In this document: positions 54,238-62,947 of the stretch, one piece after another | Position numbering within the stretch: the first letter of the stretch is position 1 | How the letters are laid out: every line of letters starts with the position of its first letter | DNA from: Kocuria salsicia | GTDB taxonomy: Bacteria > Actinomycetota > Actinomycetes > Actinomycetales > Micrococcaceae | NCBI RefSeq assembly: GCF_007681555.1 | Contig: NZ_VELE01000004.1 | Span: 1-64,000, forward strand | Reading direction: 5' to 3' | Length of the DNA: 64,000 nt | Notes under the pieces: generated by a model | The model's input: only the letters and a program-made list of their open reading frames with translations | Told to the model about the DNA's origin: nothing | Database searches by the model: none | Translations under genes and position numbers: made by a program

Positions 54238-55503
54238 TCAGGACTTGACGGTGGCGGGCGACCGGTCCTCGGCTCTGAGGTCCGGGCGCAGCCTGGTGAG
54301 CGCCGAGAGGAAGGACCGCACCGCGGCCCCCCGGCTCAGCACCTCGCGCACGTAGCGGCGACCGCCGCGGTGGGTGGTGCCGCCCGTGGTGATCCACTCC
54401 TCGTGCAGGCGCACGGCGCCCGCCACGAGGGCCTCGGGATCACCGGGTTCCACGCGGATCCCGGCACCGGCCGCCGCGAGCTCAGCCGCGGACGGCCCAG
54501 CGGCCTCGACGGCGGCCAGCACGGGGCGGTCCGCGGTGAAGTAGCTGGTGAGCTTGCTGGGCACGCACATCTCGGTGAGCCCGGGCCGCTCGTTGACCAG
54601 CAGGATGTCCGCCGCGCGCAGCAGCCCGGCGTAGGTGTCGTTGTCCACGCTGGGCAGCACCTCGAAGCGCGGCGTGGTGGCCGCGAGCTCCTCGAGCTGC
54701 GGGCGCTGGTGCCCGCCGCCAACGAGCACGAAGCGCAGCGGGGCGCTCCGTTCCTCGGCCACCCGCGCGGCGGCGGCCACGTTGGTGAGGTCCTGCTTGG
54801 CGCCCATGTTGCCGGTGTGCAGCACCACCACGTCCTGCGGCTCCCACCCGAAGCGGCGGCGCAGCGAGACGGTGTCCACCGTGGGGGCCTCGGCGATGTG
54901 GGTCCAGTTGCGGACAGTGGTGATCTTCTCCCCGGCCACGCCCATGTGGCGGCGCAGGTAGTCGGAGAAACGGTCGTGGATCACGACGACGCCGCTGCAG
55001 GAGCGCAGGAACGTCCCCTCCACAGCGCGCATCACCCGGGTCGCGGGTCCGCCCGCCGCGCCGGTCTCCGCGAGGCCGGCGGTGTAGATGTCGTGCACCC
55101 ACACGAGCACCGGGGTGCGGGTCAGTGCGGCCCTGACCCGCGCGATCGCCGAGGCGAACAGGGCGGGCGTGACGAGCACGACGACGTCCGGGTCCCCCCA
55201 CGGGGCCCGCGCGGCGCGCAGGCCGAAGACGATCTCCATGCCGAGGCGGCGCAGCTGGCCGGCGTCGTGGGGCACGGGGTGCGGAATGCGCCGGACGGGC
55301 ACTCCGTCGATCACCTCGAGCGGGCCGTCCTGGCGCGGGTAGCCCTCGTGGACCTGCCACTGCGGGTAGTGCGGCAGGCCGGTGACGACCTCCACGTCCC
55401 AGCCCTCCTCACGCAGGGCGCGTGCCATCCCGGCGGTGTACGGGGCGATGCCCGTGTGCTCCGGTGAATAGTTGAGACCGATAATCAGGATGCGTGCAGC
55501 CAC
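54238..55503 (-). CDS. Glycosyltransferase, WbuB-like GT4
   Basis: GT-B glycosyltransferase of 421 aa. The start [20 protein letters not shown] and GLPHYPQW are hallmarks of the WcaI/WbuB fucosyl- or aminosugar-transferase group. The donor-binding part has [14 protein letters not shown] and [17 protein letters not shown]. With gmd and fcl downstream, fucose transfer is the natural guess. GTG 55503 with GGAGG upstream; longer readings run into the palindromic leader. Confidence 0.85.
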   Translation of the reverse strand: MAARILIIGLNYSPEHTGIAPYTAGMARALREEGWDVEVVTGLPHYPQWQVHEGYPRQDGPLEVIDGVPVRRIPHPVPHDAGQLRRLGMEIVFGLRAARAPWGDPDVVVLVTPALFASAIARVRAALTRTPVLVWVHDIYTAGLAETGAAGGPATRVMRAVEGTFLRSCSGVVVIHDRFSDYLRRHMGVAGEKITTVRNWTHIAEAPTVDTVSLRRRFGWEPQDVVVLHTGNMGAKQDLTNVAAAARVAEERSAPLRFVLVGGGHQRPQLEELAATTPRFEVLPSVDNDTYAGLLRAADILLVNERPGLTEMCVPSKLTSYFTADRPVLAAVEAAGPSAAELAAAGAGIRVEPGDPEALVAGAVRLHEEWITTGGTTHRGGRRYVREVLSRGAAVRSFLSALTRLRPDLRAEDRSPATVKS

Positions 55504-56007
55504 GCTGTCTCCTCCCCCAATGAAGACGCAGACGGTGCCTGCATCTCCCCCAGTACGGGGGACCTCCCCAGGTCCCCCGTCACCCACGGTGCAAGCCCGT
55601 GGACAGTGAACGGCGCCAATGCTGTGTCTCCCCAGAACATCGGCGTTTGCCATCATAACTCTGCAGATCTGACCTTATCGCCAGAAAGATGACAAATCTG
55701 TGTGGGCCCATATAGGTACAACGCGGTAAAAGCGCACGTGGGACCGGGAAAAACAGTCGTGTAAATGTAAAACCACACATTAGGGGACGGCGTCATCGAG
55801 CCGTCCTGGGACACGAGTGGCTATGATTTATGAGTGCAAAGCCGTACGCCACTCACGGGGGAACGTGGGGGAACGCGGCGTTCGGGGGCGGGGGTCGGCC
55901 GGTGGCGGAGGCGCCGCGCTCGCACGGGGAGACTCCTCCGGCAACGGGGGAAACAGGGCAACGGTGGCACGGCTGAGGTGTTTCCGGGGCAGGACTGGGG
56001 AGAATTC
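55504..56007. promoter_or_regulatory. Divergent promoter region between EPS genes and the carrier-protein operon
   Basis: A 504-bp non-coding stretch, A/T-rich for this genome between about 55620 and 55850. It holds the palindrome above, a GACGGC/GCCGTC pair near 55785-55804, a GAGTGGC/GCCACTC pair near 55815-55856, a possible plus-strand -10 (TATGAT near 55821), and two GGGGGAAC copies near 55856-55875. No credible gene is present. Confidence 0.55.
55555..55580. promoter_or_regulatory. Perfect 11-bp palindrome in the glycosyltransferase leader
   Basis: ACGGGGGACCT (55555-55565) and AGGTCCCCCGT (55570-55580) enclose CCCC. It lies 52 bp upstream of the glycosyltransferase start (minus strand) and contains the same GGGGGAC element as the dyads at 44370-44421. 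Confidence 0.65.
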
Positions 56008-57783
56008 ATGCGTATTGCCGGACAGGCAAGTTTTCTGACGGGGCACGGGCGCACCATTCACGCGTGGGTGCACGGTCCCGACAACGACCGTGTCCGCGGA
56101 GCCGTGGTCATTGCACCGGCTCTCGCGCGGGAGGAAGTGGTGAGCCACCGCAGCATGCGGCTGGTGGCGGCACGCGCGGCGGAAGCGGGCTGGGTCGTCA
56201 TCAGGGTCGCCTGGAGCGGCACCTCGGAGTCCGGCGAACGCCCCGTGGGAAGCAATCCCGTGGCTGTGTGGCAACGGGATCTCGAGGTCGCGTTCGGCAC
56301 GGCCCGGGAGCTGGTGGGGCCGCACCTGCCCGTCCACGGCATCGGGTTGCGGATCGGTGCCGCGGTGCTCGCCACCTCCGAGCTCCCCTTCGGGAAGCGG
56401 GTGCTGTGGGAGCCGGTCTCCGGCGCCATCTACATGCGCCAGTACACCGGGCTGCGGCGGGCGAGCGGGTTGAGCCTGCCGCCGGAGGTCGAGGGCGGCG
56501 TGGAGATCGGCGGCGCGCACTTCACCGATGCCGAGGCCGCTGCCATCCGCGCCCTGCCGGACCCGCGCAAACTCACGACCCCCGGGCTCGTGCCGGTGCG
56601 CGAGAAGGACCGCACCGTGGCCAAGAAGCTCTACGGCGTGGCCGCGATCTACGCCAAGGCGACCCCGTCGGCCATTGCCGCGCTCGTCGCCCGCCTGGAC
56701 GAGCCGGCTGCGGGCGCCGGTGACGACGACGCCGCGCCACGCGCGGTCTCGCCCGGCACCGCCGCGGACCCGGCCCACGAGACCACGGTGAGTGGGGCCG
56801 GGGAGGCCGCGAGCGGCGTCGTCGTGACGGGAGGGACGGCGGACGTCAGCGGCTGGCGGCCCACCACGCACGCCCGGTTCCACGTGGCCGAGTTCGACGT
56901 GGACGTGGAGGAGGAGCTCCTCGAGCTGGGGGAGGACCTGCTGCCGGCCACCTACACGCACCCTGTGGGCCGCCACGGCACGGGTGCCGGTGCGGCCGTG
57001 CTCGCGCCGCCCTCCGCAGACCCCAAGGACGGGCCCACAGGTCTGTGGGCCGTCCAGGCGCGCCGGCTGGCCGCACGCGGGGTGCCCGCGATGCGTGTGG
57101 AGCGCCACCACTGCGGGGACGGTGCCGGGCTGGACGAGGTCAAGGACATCAACCCGTACAAGTACCAGGGGGTCGCGGACATCGACCTCGGCGCGTCCTG
57201 GCTGCACGAGCGCACGGGCGAGGCCGTCACGGGCGCTGGGCTGTGCGTGGGCGGCTGGCTCGTGGCCATGGCACCGCCCACGAGCGCGATGACCACCCGC
57301 GTGGTGCTCAACAACGTGGCCTGGCGCGCCGGGGAGCGGTACTACGAGAAGCTCTACCGCAACTGGGACGTGGACGCCGTGCTGGAGCAGCTGCGCACCA
57401 TGAGCGACGTGGAGCTGAACACCACGTGGCGCACGCGCGCCAAGGAGCTCGTGCGCCGCCGAATGCCCTACCGCATGTGGCTGCTGCTGGGCCGCTGCAA
57501 CATCCCCAACGTGCCGGAGGTGGTCATGGAGCACGCCTCGCGCAACGCGGAGGTCTCCTTCTACTTCGGCGTGGAGGACGGCGTGTTCTTCGAGCAGGAG
57601 CGCGGCGAGGAGGGGCTCGCGCGGCTCACCCGCCGCGGCCGCCGGATCAAGGTGGCCCACGTCCCCGCGCTGGACCACTCCCTGCAGGCCCGCGCCTCGC
57701 GGCTGACAGCCATGCAGATCGTCGACGCGGCCCTCGGGCTGAGTCACTACCCCGCGGAAGAGGTGGCCACGTGCGCCGCATGA
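56008..57783 (+). CDS. Double alpha/beta-hydrolase-like protein with non-canonical nucleophile elbows
   Basis: Protein of 591 aa made of two hydrolase-like halves. Half 1 (residues 1-230) has AVVIAPALAREEVVSHRSM and the elbow GIGLRIGAA, with Arg115 where the catalytic Ser should be, as in exosortase-associated hydrolases. A low-complexity linker (about 231-285) follows. Half 2 has GAAVLAPPSADPKDGPTGLW and the elbow GAGLCVGGW, with Cys413 at the nucleophile position. A G-x-C-x-G box occurs in acyl-transferring enzymes such as PHA synthases. ATG 56008 with GGGGAGA. First gene of the operon, overlapping the esterase gene. Function unknown; an acyl-transfer role is inference. Confidence 0.7.
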   Translation: MRIAGQASFLTGHGRTIHAWVHGPDNDRVRGAVVIAPALAREEVVSHRSMRLVAARAAEAGWVVIRVAWSGTSESGERPVGSNPVAVWQRDLEVAFGTARELVGPHLPVHGIGLRIGAAVLATSELPFGKRVLWEPVSGAIYMRQYTGLRRASGLSLPPEVEGGVEIGGAHFTDAEAAAIRALPDPRKLTTPGLVPVREKDRTVAKKLYGVAAIYAKATPSAIAALVARLDEPAAGAGDDDAAPRAVSPGTAADPAHETTVSGAGEAASGVVVTGGTADVSGWRPTTHARFHVAEFDVDVEEELLELGEDLLPATYTHPVGRHGTGAGAAVLAPPSADPKDGPTGLWAVQARRLAARGVPAMRVERHHCGDGAGLDEVKDINPYKYQGVADIDLGASWLHERTGEAVTGAGLCVGGWLVAMAPPTSAMTTRVVLNNVAWRAGERYYEKLYRNWDVDAVLEQLRTMSDVELNTTWRTRAKELVRRRMPYRMWLLLGRCNIPNVPEVVMEHASRNAEVSFYFGVEDGVFFEQERGEEGLARLTRRGRRIKVAHVPALDHSLQARASRLTAMQIVDAALGLSHYPAEEVATCAA

Positions 57784-58946
57784 ACCAGGACACCGCCCGG
57801 GCGGGCGGCACGCGATCGCTCGGACTGCGGGTGCTCACCGGGTGCACCCTGGGGGCGCTGCTGCTCACGGGCTGCGGCTCCGGGGGCACGGACCCCGCCG
57901 CGACCTCCGGCACGGGCTCCACGATCAGTTTCGACGCCGACGCCGCGAAGCAGGTGGGGTTCCAGGATCCGCAGGAGCTGCGCAAGGAGTCGAACGGGAT
58001 CACCGTCACGGGCGCCCGCGCCCTGTCCCAGCGGGCCGTGGACCTCACGGTCAGCACGGACGCTGTCTCCCCGGAGGCACCGGGCGGGCGCAACTCGCTC
58101 GTGGTGATCACCCCGGAGGGCTACGACCCCGCCAAGACCTACCCAGTGGTCTACATGCTCCCGGGCAGCAGCTCCACGGATGCCCCCGCCCTGCAGTGGT
58201 ACGAGGGCGGGCAGGCCGAGCAGCTCACCGCGGGCATGCCCGTGATCACCGTGATCATGAGCGGCGGCAAGGTGGGCTGGTACACGGACTGGGCCGAGCA
58301 GGACACCCTCGAGCAGAACTGGAAGACGTTCCACCTGGACCAGGTGGTCCCGTGGGTGGACTCGCACCTGGCCACGCAGAAGGACCGGGGGCACCGCGCG
58401 ATCATGGGCAACTCGATGGGTGGCTACGGTGCGGTGCGCTACGCCGAGGAGCGGCCAGACCTCTTCGGGGAGGCCGTGAGCTTCTCGGGCCTGCTGGACG
58501 TCTCCTCCCCGGAGGCCAAGCAGAACTTCGAGCAGGCCTCGAACGAGTCCACCGGAGAGCCGGATGCGATCTTCGGCAACGGCACCACCACCACGGACGC
58601 ACAGTGGTTGGCCAACGACCCACTCACGCAGAGCGGGGACCTCGAGGACGTGACCGTGCAGCTCTTCGCGGGCAGCGGCAATGGCCAGAACGGGGACATC
58701 GAGCCCGCCCTGCGGGACTCCACGGCGTCCTTCGCCTCGGAGCTCGGGACCAAGGGCGTGGACTACCAGTACACGGAGTACGGCAAGGAAGGCACGTGCG
58801 ACGGCGGGCACACCTTCGAGTGCTGGAAACCCGCCGCCGTGGTGGCTCTTGGGCGCTGGGCGGACCGGCTGGGTCTGAAGCGCACCACTTCCGCGCCAGC
58901 CGTGGACCCGGCGTTCGAGGCCGTGACCTCGGAGGGAACGTCGTGA
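57780..58946 (+). CDS. Lipoprotein esterase, antigen-85/EstA-like
   Basis: Protein of 388 aa. The signal peptide ends in the lipobox LLLTGC (Cys32), so it is anchored outside the membrane. The catalytic domain has NSLVVITPEGYDPAKTYPVVYMLPG, GWYTDW and the nucleophile elbow GNSMGGYGA (Ser212). The catalytic His is probably in GGHTFECWK. It resembles the esterase family that includes mycolyltransferases and tributyrin esterases. It may act on the polymer or release the final acyl product. ATG overlaps the previous stop by 4 bp and the next gene starts inside its stop. Confidence 0.82.
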   Translation: MNQDTARAGGTRSLGLRVLTGCTLGALLLTGCGSGGTDPAATSGTGSTISFDADAAKQVGFQDPQELRKESNGITVTGARALSQRAVDLTVSTDAVSPEAPGGRNSLVVITPEGYDPAKTYPVVYMLPGSSSTDAPALQWYEGGQAEQLTAGMPVITVIMSGGKVGWYTDWAEQDTLEQNWKTFHLDQVVPWVDSHLATQKDRGHRAIMGNSMGGYGAVRYAEERPDLFGEAVSFSGLLDVSSPEAKQNFEQASNESTGEPDAIFGNGTTTTDAQWLANDPLTQSGDLEDVTVQLFAGSGNGQNGDIEPALRDSTASFASELGTKGVDYQYTEYGKEGTCDGGHTFECWKPAAVVALGRWADRLGLKRTTSAPAVDPAFEAVTSEGTS

Positions 58947-59347
58947 GCGCCGCCGCCGTGGCACCCCGCGTGGGCTGCGACCTGCAGGGCGTGGCACCGG
59001 TGGCCGAGTCGATGGCCCGGCAGGGGGAGCGCTACCTGCGGGTCGTGCTCGCTCCGGAGGAGATCGCGGAGCTCACCCGTTCGGGAGCGGCTGAGCCCTC
59101 GGCGGAATCCGTCGCGGGCCGGTTCGCGGCCAAGGAGGCCGTGCTCAAGGTGCTGCGCCCGAGCCCACAGGACGCCGTGCCGTGGCCGCAGATCGTGCTG
59201 CGCACGGACGCCCACGGCGCACCGAGCGTGCAGCTGCGGGGCACCGCGGCGCGCCTCGCCGGTGAGGCGGGGCTGGGCGGCTGGAGCGTCAGCACCTCCC
59301 ACGACGGCGGGTTCGCCCTGGCCGTGGCGCTCGCCACGGCGTCGTGA
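58943..59347 (+). CDS. AcpS-type 4'-phosphopantetheinyl transferase
   Basis: Protein of 134 aa. VGCDLQGVAPV (metal-binding Asp13) and RFAAKEAVLKVL (FxxKEA) are the two signatures of holo-ACP synthases. It should load phosphopantetheine on the carrier protein encoded 127 bp downstream. The usual AcpS gene sits in housekeeping loci, so a dedicated copy in this operon is notable. GTG start overlaps the esterase stop by 4 bp. Confidence 0.88.
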   Translation: MSAAAVAPRVGCDLQGVAPVAESMARQGERYLRVVLAPEEIAELTRSGAAEPSAESVAGRFAAKEAVLKVLRPSPQDAVPWPQIVLRTDAHGAPSVQLRGTAARLAGEAGLGGWSVSTSHDGGFALAVALATAS

Positions 59348-59474
59348 CCCGGCACCCGCCGCACCCGTGAGACCACCCGGCGCACGACGTCGGGAACAAG
59401 ACCACCGCGGGGCACCGCACATCGGCTGACCCGCGGTTCAGAGGAATCGACAGTACAACCCAGAAAGGTGTCCC

Positions 59475-59726
59475 ATGGACTCCACCATCGAAGCGACCGT
59501 CCGATCCGTGCTCAGCGAGCAGGGCAAGCTCTCCGAGGACGCGCAGAGCATTGCCGTGGACGCGGACCTCTACCGCGCCGGCATGACGTCCCACGCTTCC
59601 GTGAACGTGATGCTGGGCCTGGAGGACGAGTTCGACATCGAGTTCCCGGAGGAGCGCCTGACCAAGGCGACCTTCACGTCCGTCGCGTCCATCACCGAGG
59701 CCGTGGAAGCGATCCACCATGACTGA
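59475..59726 (+). CDS. Acyl carrier protein of the aminoacyl-ligase cluster
   Basis: Protein of 83 aa with a four-helix carrier fold. The attachment region reads DLYRAGMTSHASVNVML, and Ser39 (in TSH) aligns with the phosphopantetheine Ser. The GxxS-x-ASV pattern is that of carriers paired with amino acid:[carrier protein] ligases, not fatty-acid ACPs. AAAGG precedes the ATG. A 127-bp gap upstream may contain its own promoter. It overlaps the flavoprotein gene by 8 bp. Confidence 0.9.
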   Translation: MDSTIEATVRSVLSEQGKLSEDAQSIAVDADLYRAGMTSHASVNVMLGLEDEFDIEFPEERLTKATFTSVASITEAVEAIHHD

Positions 59727-60924
59727 GAACAGCGTCCTGACAGAGCAGCCGCGCACCCGTGCGGAGCACCCGGACCGGGCGGCGAGCACCGCCGCCCGCG
59801 CGGAGGCCGTGGCCAGGGTGGCCCGCGAGTACGCGGACACCGTGGACGGCGAGTCCCGCTTCCCCCGGGAGACGATCGACGAGGCCCGCGCCCAGGGCCT
59901 GCTGGCCGCCCCCATGACGGAGGCGGACGGCGGGCTGGACTACAGCATCACGGAACTGTGCCGGCTGCTGGAGCGGGTGGGGCGCGAGTGCACCTCCTCC
60001 GCGATGATCCTGGCCATGCACTACTCGCAGGCACTGTGCCTCACCCGCCACGCGGACACCGAGTGGCTGCGGGAGTTCACCCGCAAGGTGGCGTCCGAGG
60101 GGCTGCTGCTGGCCTCCGCGACCACCGAGGTCAACATCGGCGGCGACACCCGCACCTCCACGTGCGCCGTGCGCCCCGCCGGTGACGGCCGGGTGGCGCT
60201 GCACAAGACCTGCCCCGTGATCTCCTACGGCGCGTACGCGGACGCGATCCTCGTGACCGCGCGCCGCAACGAGGACGCGGCGTCGAGCGACCAGGTGGTG
60301 CTCGTGGTCGAGGCGGCGGACCTGCAGCTGGAGCGCCAGCGCGGCTGGGACGCCCTGGGCATGCGCGGCACCTGCTCGGAGTCCTTCGAGCTGGACGCCA
60401 CCACGAGCGAGGACGCCATGTTCCGGGTCCCGTTCGAGACCATCTCCGCGCGGACCATGCTCCCGGGCGCCCACTGCCTGTGGGCCTCCGCGTGGCTCGG
60501 GATGGCCACCCAGGCCGGGCTCACCGCCCGCTCCGTGGTGCAGAAGGCCGCCCGCAAGACCCCGGGCACGCCTCCGCCGTCCGCGCTGCGGCTGGCGGAG
60601 CTGGAGGTGCAGCTGCAGTCCATGACGGACGTGGTGCGCTCCTCCGTGGCCCGCTACGAGGCCGCCTACGAGGACCCCGAGACCTGCGAGTCCATGCAGT
60701 TCGCGATCGCCATGAACACGCTGAAGGTCAACGGGGCCGAGGCCGTGCGCCAGATCGTGGGCGATGCCCTGGTGATCGTGGGGATCTCCGGGTTCGCCAA
60801 CCGCTCTCCCGTGAGCCTGGCACGGCTCTACCGGGACAGCATCGGCCCGTCCGTCATGGTCAACAACGACCGCATTCTGCTCCACACCGCCACCATGCAA
60901 CTCGTCTCGAGGGGACAGCGATGA
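59719..60924 (+). CDS. Acyl-CoA dehydrogenase-like flavoprotein
   Basis: Protein of 401 aa with the three-part acyl-CoA dehydrogenase fold: helical N-domain with LLAAPMTEADGG, a middle beta domain (LLLASATTEVN) and a C-terminal helical FAD domain (GDALVIVGISGFANRSP). In place of the usual YEGTxxIQ motif with its catalytic Glu, the C-terminal segment reads LYRDSIGPSVMVNNDRIL, so the standard base seems absent. By analogy with prolyl-carrier-protein oxidases it may act on an aminoacyl thioester, but the missing Glu leaves the reaction open. Couples to the ligase gene by a 4-bp overlap. Confidence 0.85.
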   Translation: MTENSVLTEQPRTRAEHPDRAASTAARAEAVARVAREYADTVDGESRFPRETIDEARAQGLLAAPMTEADGGLDYSITELCRLLERVGRECTSSAMILAMHYSQALCLTRHADTEWLREFTRKVASEGLLLASATTEVNIGGDTRTSTCAVRPAGDGRVALHKTCPVISYGAYADAILVTARRNEDAASSDQVVLVVEAADLQLERQRGWDALGMRGTCSESFELDATTSEDAMFRVPFETISARTMLPGAHCLWASAWLGMATQAGLTARSVVQKAARKTPGTPPPSALRLAELEVQLQSMTDVVRSSVARYEAAYEDPETCESMQFAIAMNTLKVNGAEAVRQIVGDALVIVGISGFANRSPVSLARLYRDSIGPSVMVNNDRILLHTATMQLVSRGQR

Positions 60925-61862
60925 CCACCACCGACATCGAGCAGGACCTCACCCGTCAGCAGGACACGTTCCGCGAGGGGCTCGAGGCCAACGACTGGCT
61001 GCTGCCCACGCTGGGCGACGGTGTGACCGGGCTGGGCCCGCAGGCCGAGGACGTGGTGCAGGGCATCGCGTCGGCCGCCCGCGGGATCGCCGCGCGGCTC
61101 TCGCCCGAGGCGGGCACGCGCCGGCTGCGCTTCCCACCCGTCAACGGCACCCGGCTGCTGGAGCGCACCGACTACGTGGCCTCGTTCCCGCAGCTGCTGG
61201 GCACGATCGCCGCGTTCGAGGGCGACAACAAGGCCCACCGCCAGCTGCTGGCCACCTACGAGGAGCAGGGCGACTGGTCCGCGCAGCTCACCCCGGCCGG
61301 CCACGCGCTGGTCCCGGCGGTCTGCCACCCGCTCTACGCCTACCTCGAGGGCTCGCAGGTGGACGGCACGGTCTTCGAGCTCGTGGGCGAGTGCTACCGC
61401 CACGAGCCCAGCCCGGACCCCATGCGCTTCGTGACCTTCCGGATGTTCGAGGCCGTGCGCATCGGCACCCCCGCGGAGGCCGCCGAGCACCGTGAGAAGT
61501 GGCTCGCCGCGGGCACCGAGCTGCTCACCAACCTGGGCCTGGAGGTCCAGGCGGACACCGCCAACGACCCGTTCTTCGGCCGCGCGGGCAAGCTGCTCAG
61601 CGCGGGCCAGCGCGAGGCGCAGCTGAAGTTCGAGATCCTCACGGAGGTCTACCCGGGCCACCCCACGGCCATCGCCTCCGCGAACCTGCACGAGGACCAC
61701 TTCGGCGAGGCCTTCGACCTGCGCACCGCCGACGATGCCGTGGCCCACTCCGCGTGCTTCGGCTTCGGCCTGGAGCGCGTGGCCCTGGCGCTCGCCGCCA
61801 AGCACGGCTTCGACGTCGCCGCGTGGCCCGCCTCCGTGCGCCAGGAGCTGGGTCTGTCATGA
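60921..61862 (+). CDS. Amino acid:[carrier protein] ligase (seryl-tRNA-synthetase-like)
   Basis: Class II synthetase core of 313 aa without a tRNA-binding domain. Motif 2 is ECYRHEPSPDPMRF and motif 3 is GFGLERVALAL. The zinc ligands of this family align as Cys135 (AVCHPL), Glu177 (RMFEAVRIG) and Cys279 (HSACFGFG). Characterised members activate glycine or alanine and load it on the phosphopantetheine arm of a partner carrier, not on tRNA. The partner here is the 83-aa carrier. Substrate choice cannot be fixed by eye. ATG overlaps the previous stop. Confidence 0.92.
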   Translation: MTTTDIEQDLTRQQDTFREGLEANDWLLPTLGDGVTGLGPQAEDVVQGIASAARGIAARLSPEAGTRRLRFPPVNGTRLLERTDYVASFPQLLGTIAAFEGDNKAHRQLLATYEEQGDWSAQLTPAGHALVPAVCHPLYAYLEGSQVDGTVFELVGECYRHEPSPDPMRFVTFRMFEAVRIGTPAEAAEHREKWLAAGTELLTNLGLEVQADTANDPFFGRAGKLLSAGQREAQLKFEILTEVYPGHPTAIASANLHEDHFGEAFDLRTADDAVAHSACFGFGLERVALALAAKHGFDVAAWPASVRQELGLS

Positions 61863-62947
61863 CCGCCGTCGCCGAGAGCACCGGTGCCGCCGCGGCCGTC
61901 GAGGCCCCGTTCGGGACCGAGGTCCTCGCGGTGCGGGGGTGCGAGTCGCTCTCCGCGGCGACCGCGCCCCGGTCCGTGCTGCACGATCCCGCAGAGCCGT
62001 GGTCTCCCACGAACTGCTACATGGACGTGTGGATCGGGCTCACCGCCGCCCTCGGTCTGGACCCGGTGCCCATGCTGGGCGCCGCGTTCAGTGCGGACTT
62101 CCTGGGGGACCAGTGGGAGTTCCTGAAACCACGCCAGGAGGACCTCGAGGTGCTCTACGGCCTGGCGGTGGGGGAGTACGACACGTGGCGGCCCCTGGGC
62201 GAGCACCTGCAGCTGGCCATGTCCCGCGGGGACGCCCTGATCGTGGAGGTGGACGCATTCCACCTCCCGGACACCGAGGGCGTCTCCTATGGGCTGGAGC
62301 ACACCAAGACGTCGATCGTCCCGCTGCGGCTGGACCCGGCGGCGGGGGAGCTGCTCTACCTGCACAACGACGGCGTGCACGTGCTGCGCGGGGAGGACCT
62401 GGAGAACACCCTGGGTCCGGGCGCGCGCAGCGGCCGGGTGCCGTACCCCTACGTGGAGCTCGTGCGCGTGGCGGGGGTGCGGCGGCTGGAGGCCCAGCAG
62501 CTGTGGCAGCACACGGTGGAGCTGGTGCGGGACCACCTGCGCCGCGCGCCGGGATCCTCCGCCGGGTCGCAGGGCCCCGCGGAGCGGCTCGTCACCGCCA
62601 TCCGGGAGCACCTGCCGGTGCTGGCCGAGCGCGGCATGGACTACTTCCACCTGTACTCGTTCGCGACCACGCGCCAGGCGGGGCTCACCGCAGGGCTGGC
62701 CGCGCACGCGTGCCGGTACCTCGCCGCGGGCGCCGCCCGGTGGCCCAGCGACCTGGACGCCGAGCTCCTGATCGAGGCGGCCGAGGCGTTCGACGCCGCG
62801 GCCGGGGCGGCCAAGACCCTGCAGTTCCAGCTCGCGCGCGCCGCGCGGGGTCGGACTGCGCGCGTAGACACGTCCGCGGACGCGTTCGTGGCGGGGCACA
62901 CCGCCGGTATGGTCGCGGTGCGGGACGCGCTGGGCCTCGGGGAGTGA
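61859..62947 (+). CDS. DUF1839 family protein, possible Cys-His transferase
   Basis: Protein of 362 aa, recognised as DUF1839, a family found with amino acid:[carrier protein] ligases. The N-terminal half has SPTNCYMDVWIGLTAALG (Cys), EVDAFHLPD, EHTKTSIVPL (His) and LYLHNDGVHVL (Asn/Asp) in the order seen in papain-like folds such as the BtrH acyltransferase. The C-terminal half is helical. I suggest that it takes the aminoacyl group from the carrier to an acceptor; this is inference. ATG and stop overlap both neighbours by 4 bp. Confidence 0.8.
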   Translation: MTAVAESTGAAAAVEAPFGTEVLAVRGCESLSAATAPRSVLHDPAEPWSPTNCYMDVWIGLTAALGLDPVPMLGAAFSADFLGDQWEFLKPRQEDLEVLYGLAVGEYDTWRPLGEHLQLAMSRGDALIVEVDAFHLPDTEGVSYGLEHTKTSIVPLRLDPAAGELLYLHNDGVHVLRGEDLENTLGPGARSGRVPYPYVELVRVAGVRRLEAQQLWQHTVELVRDHLRRAPGSSAGSQGPAERLVTAIREHLPVLAERGMDYFHLYSFATTRQAGLTAGLAAHACRYLAAGAARWPSDLDAELLIEAAEAFDAAAGAAKTLQFQLARAARGRTARVDTSADAFVAGHTAGMVAVRDALGLGE

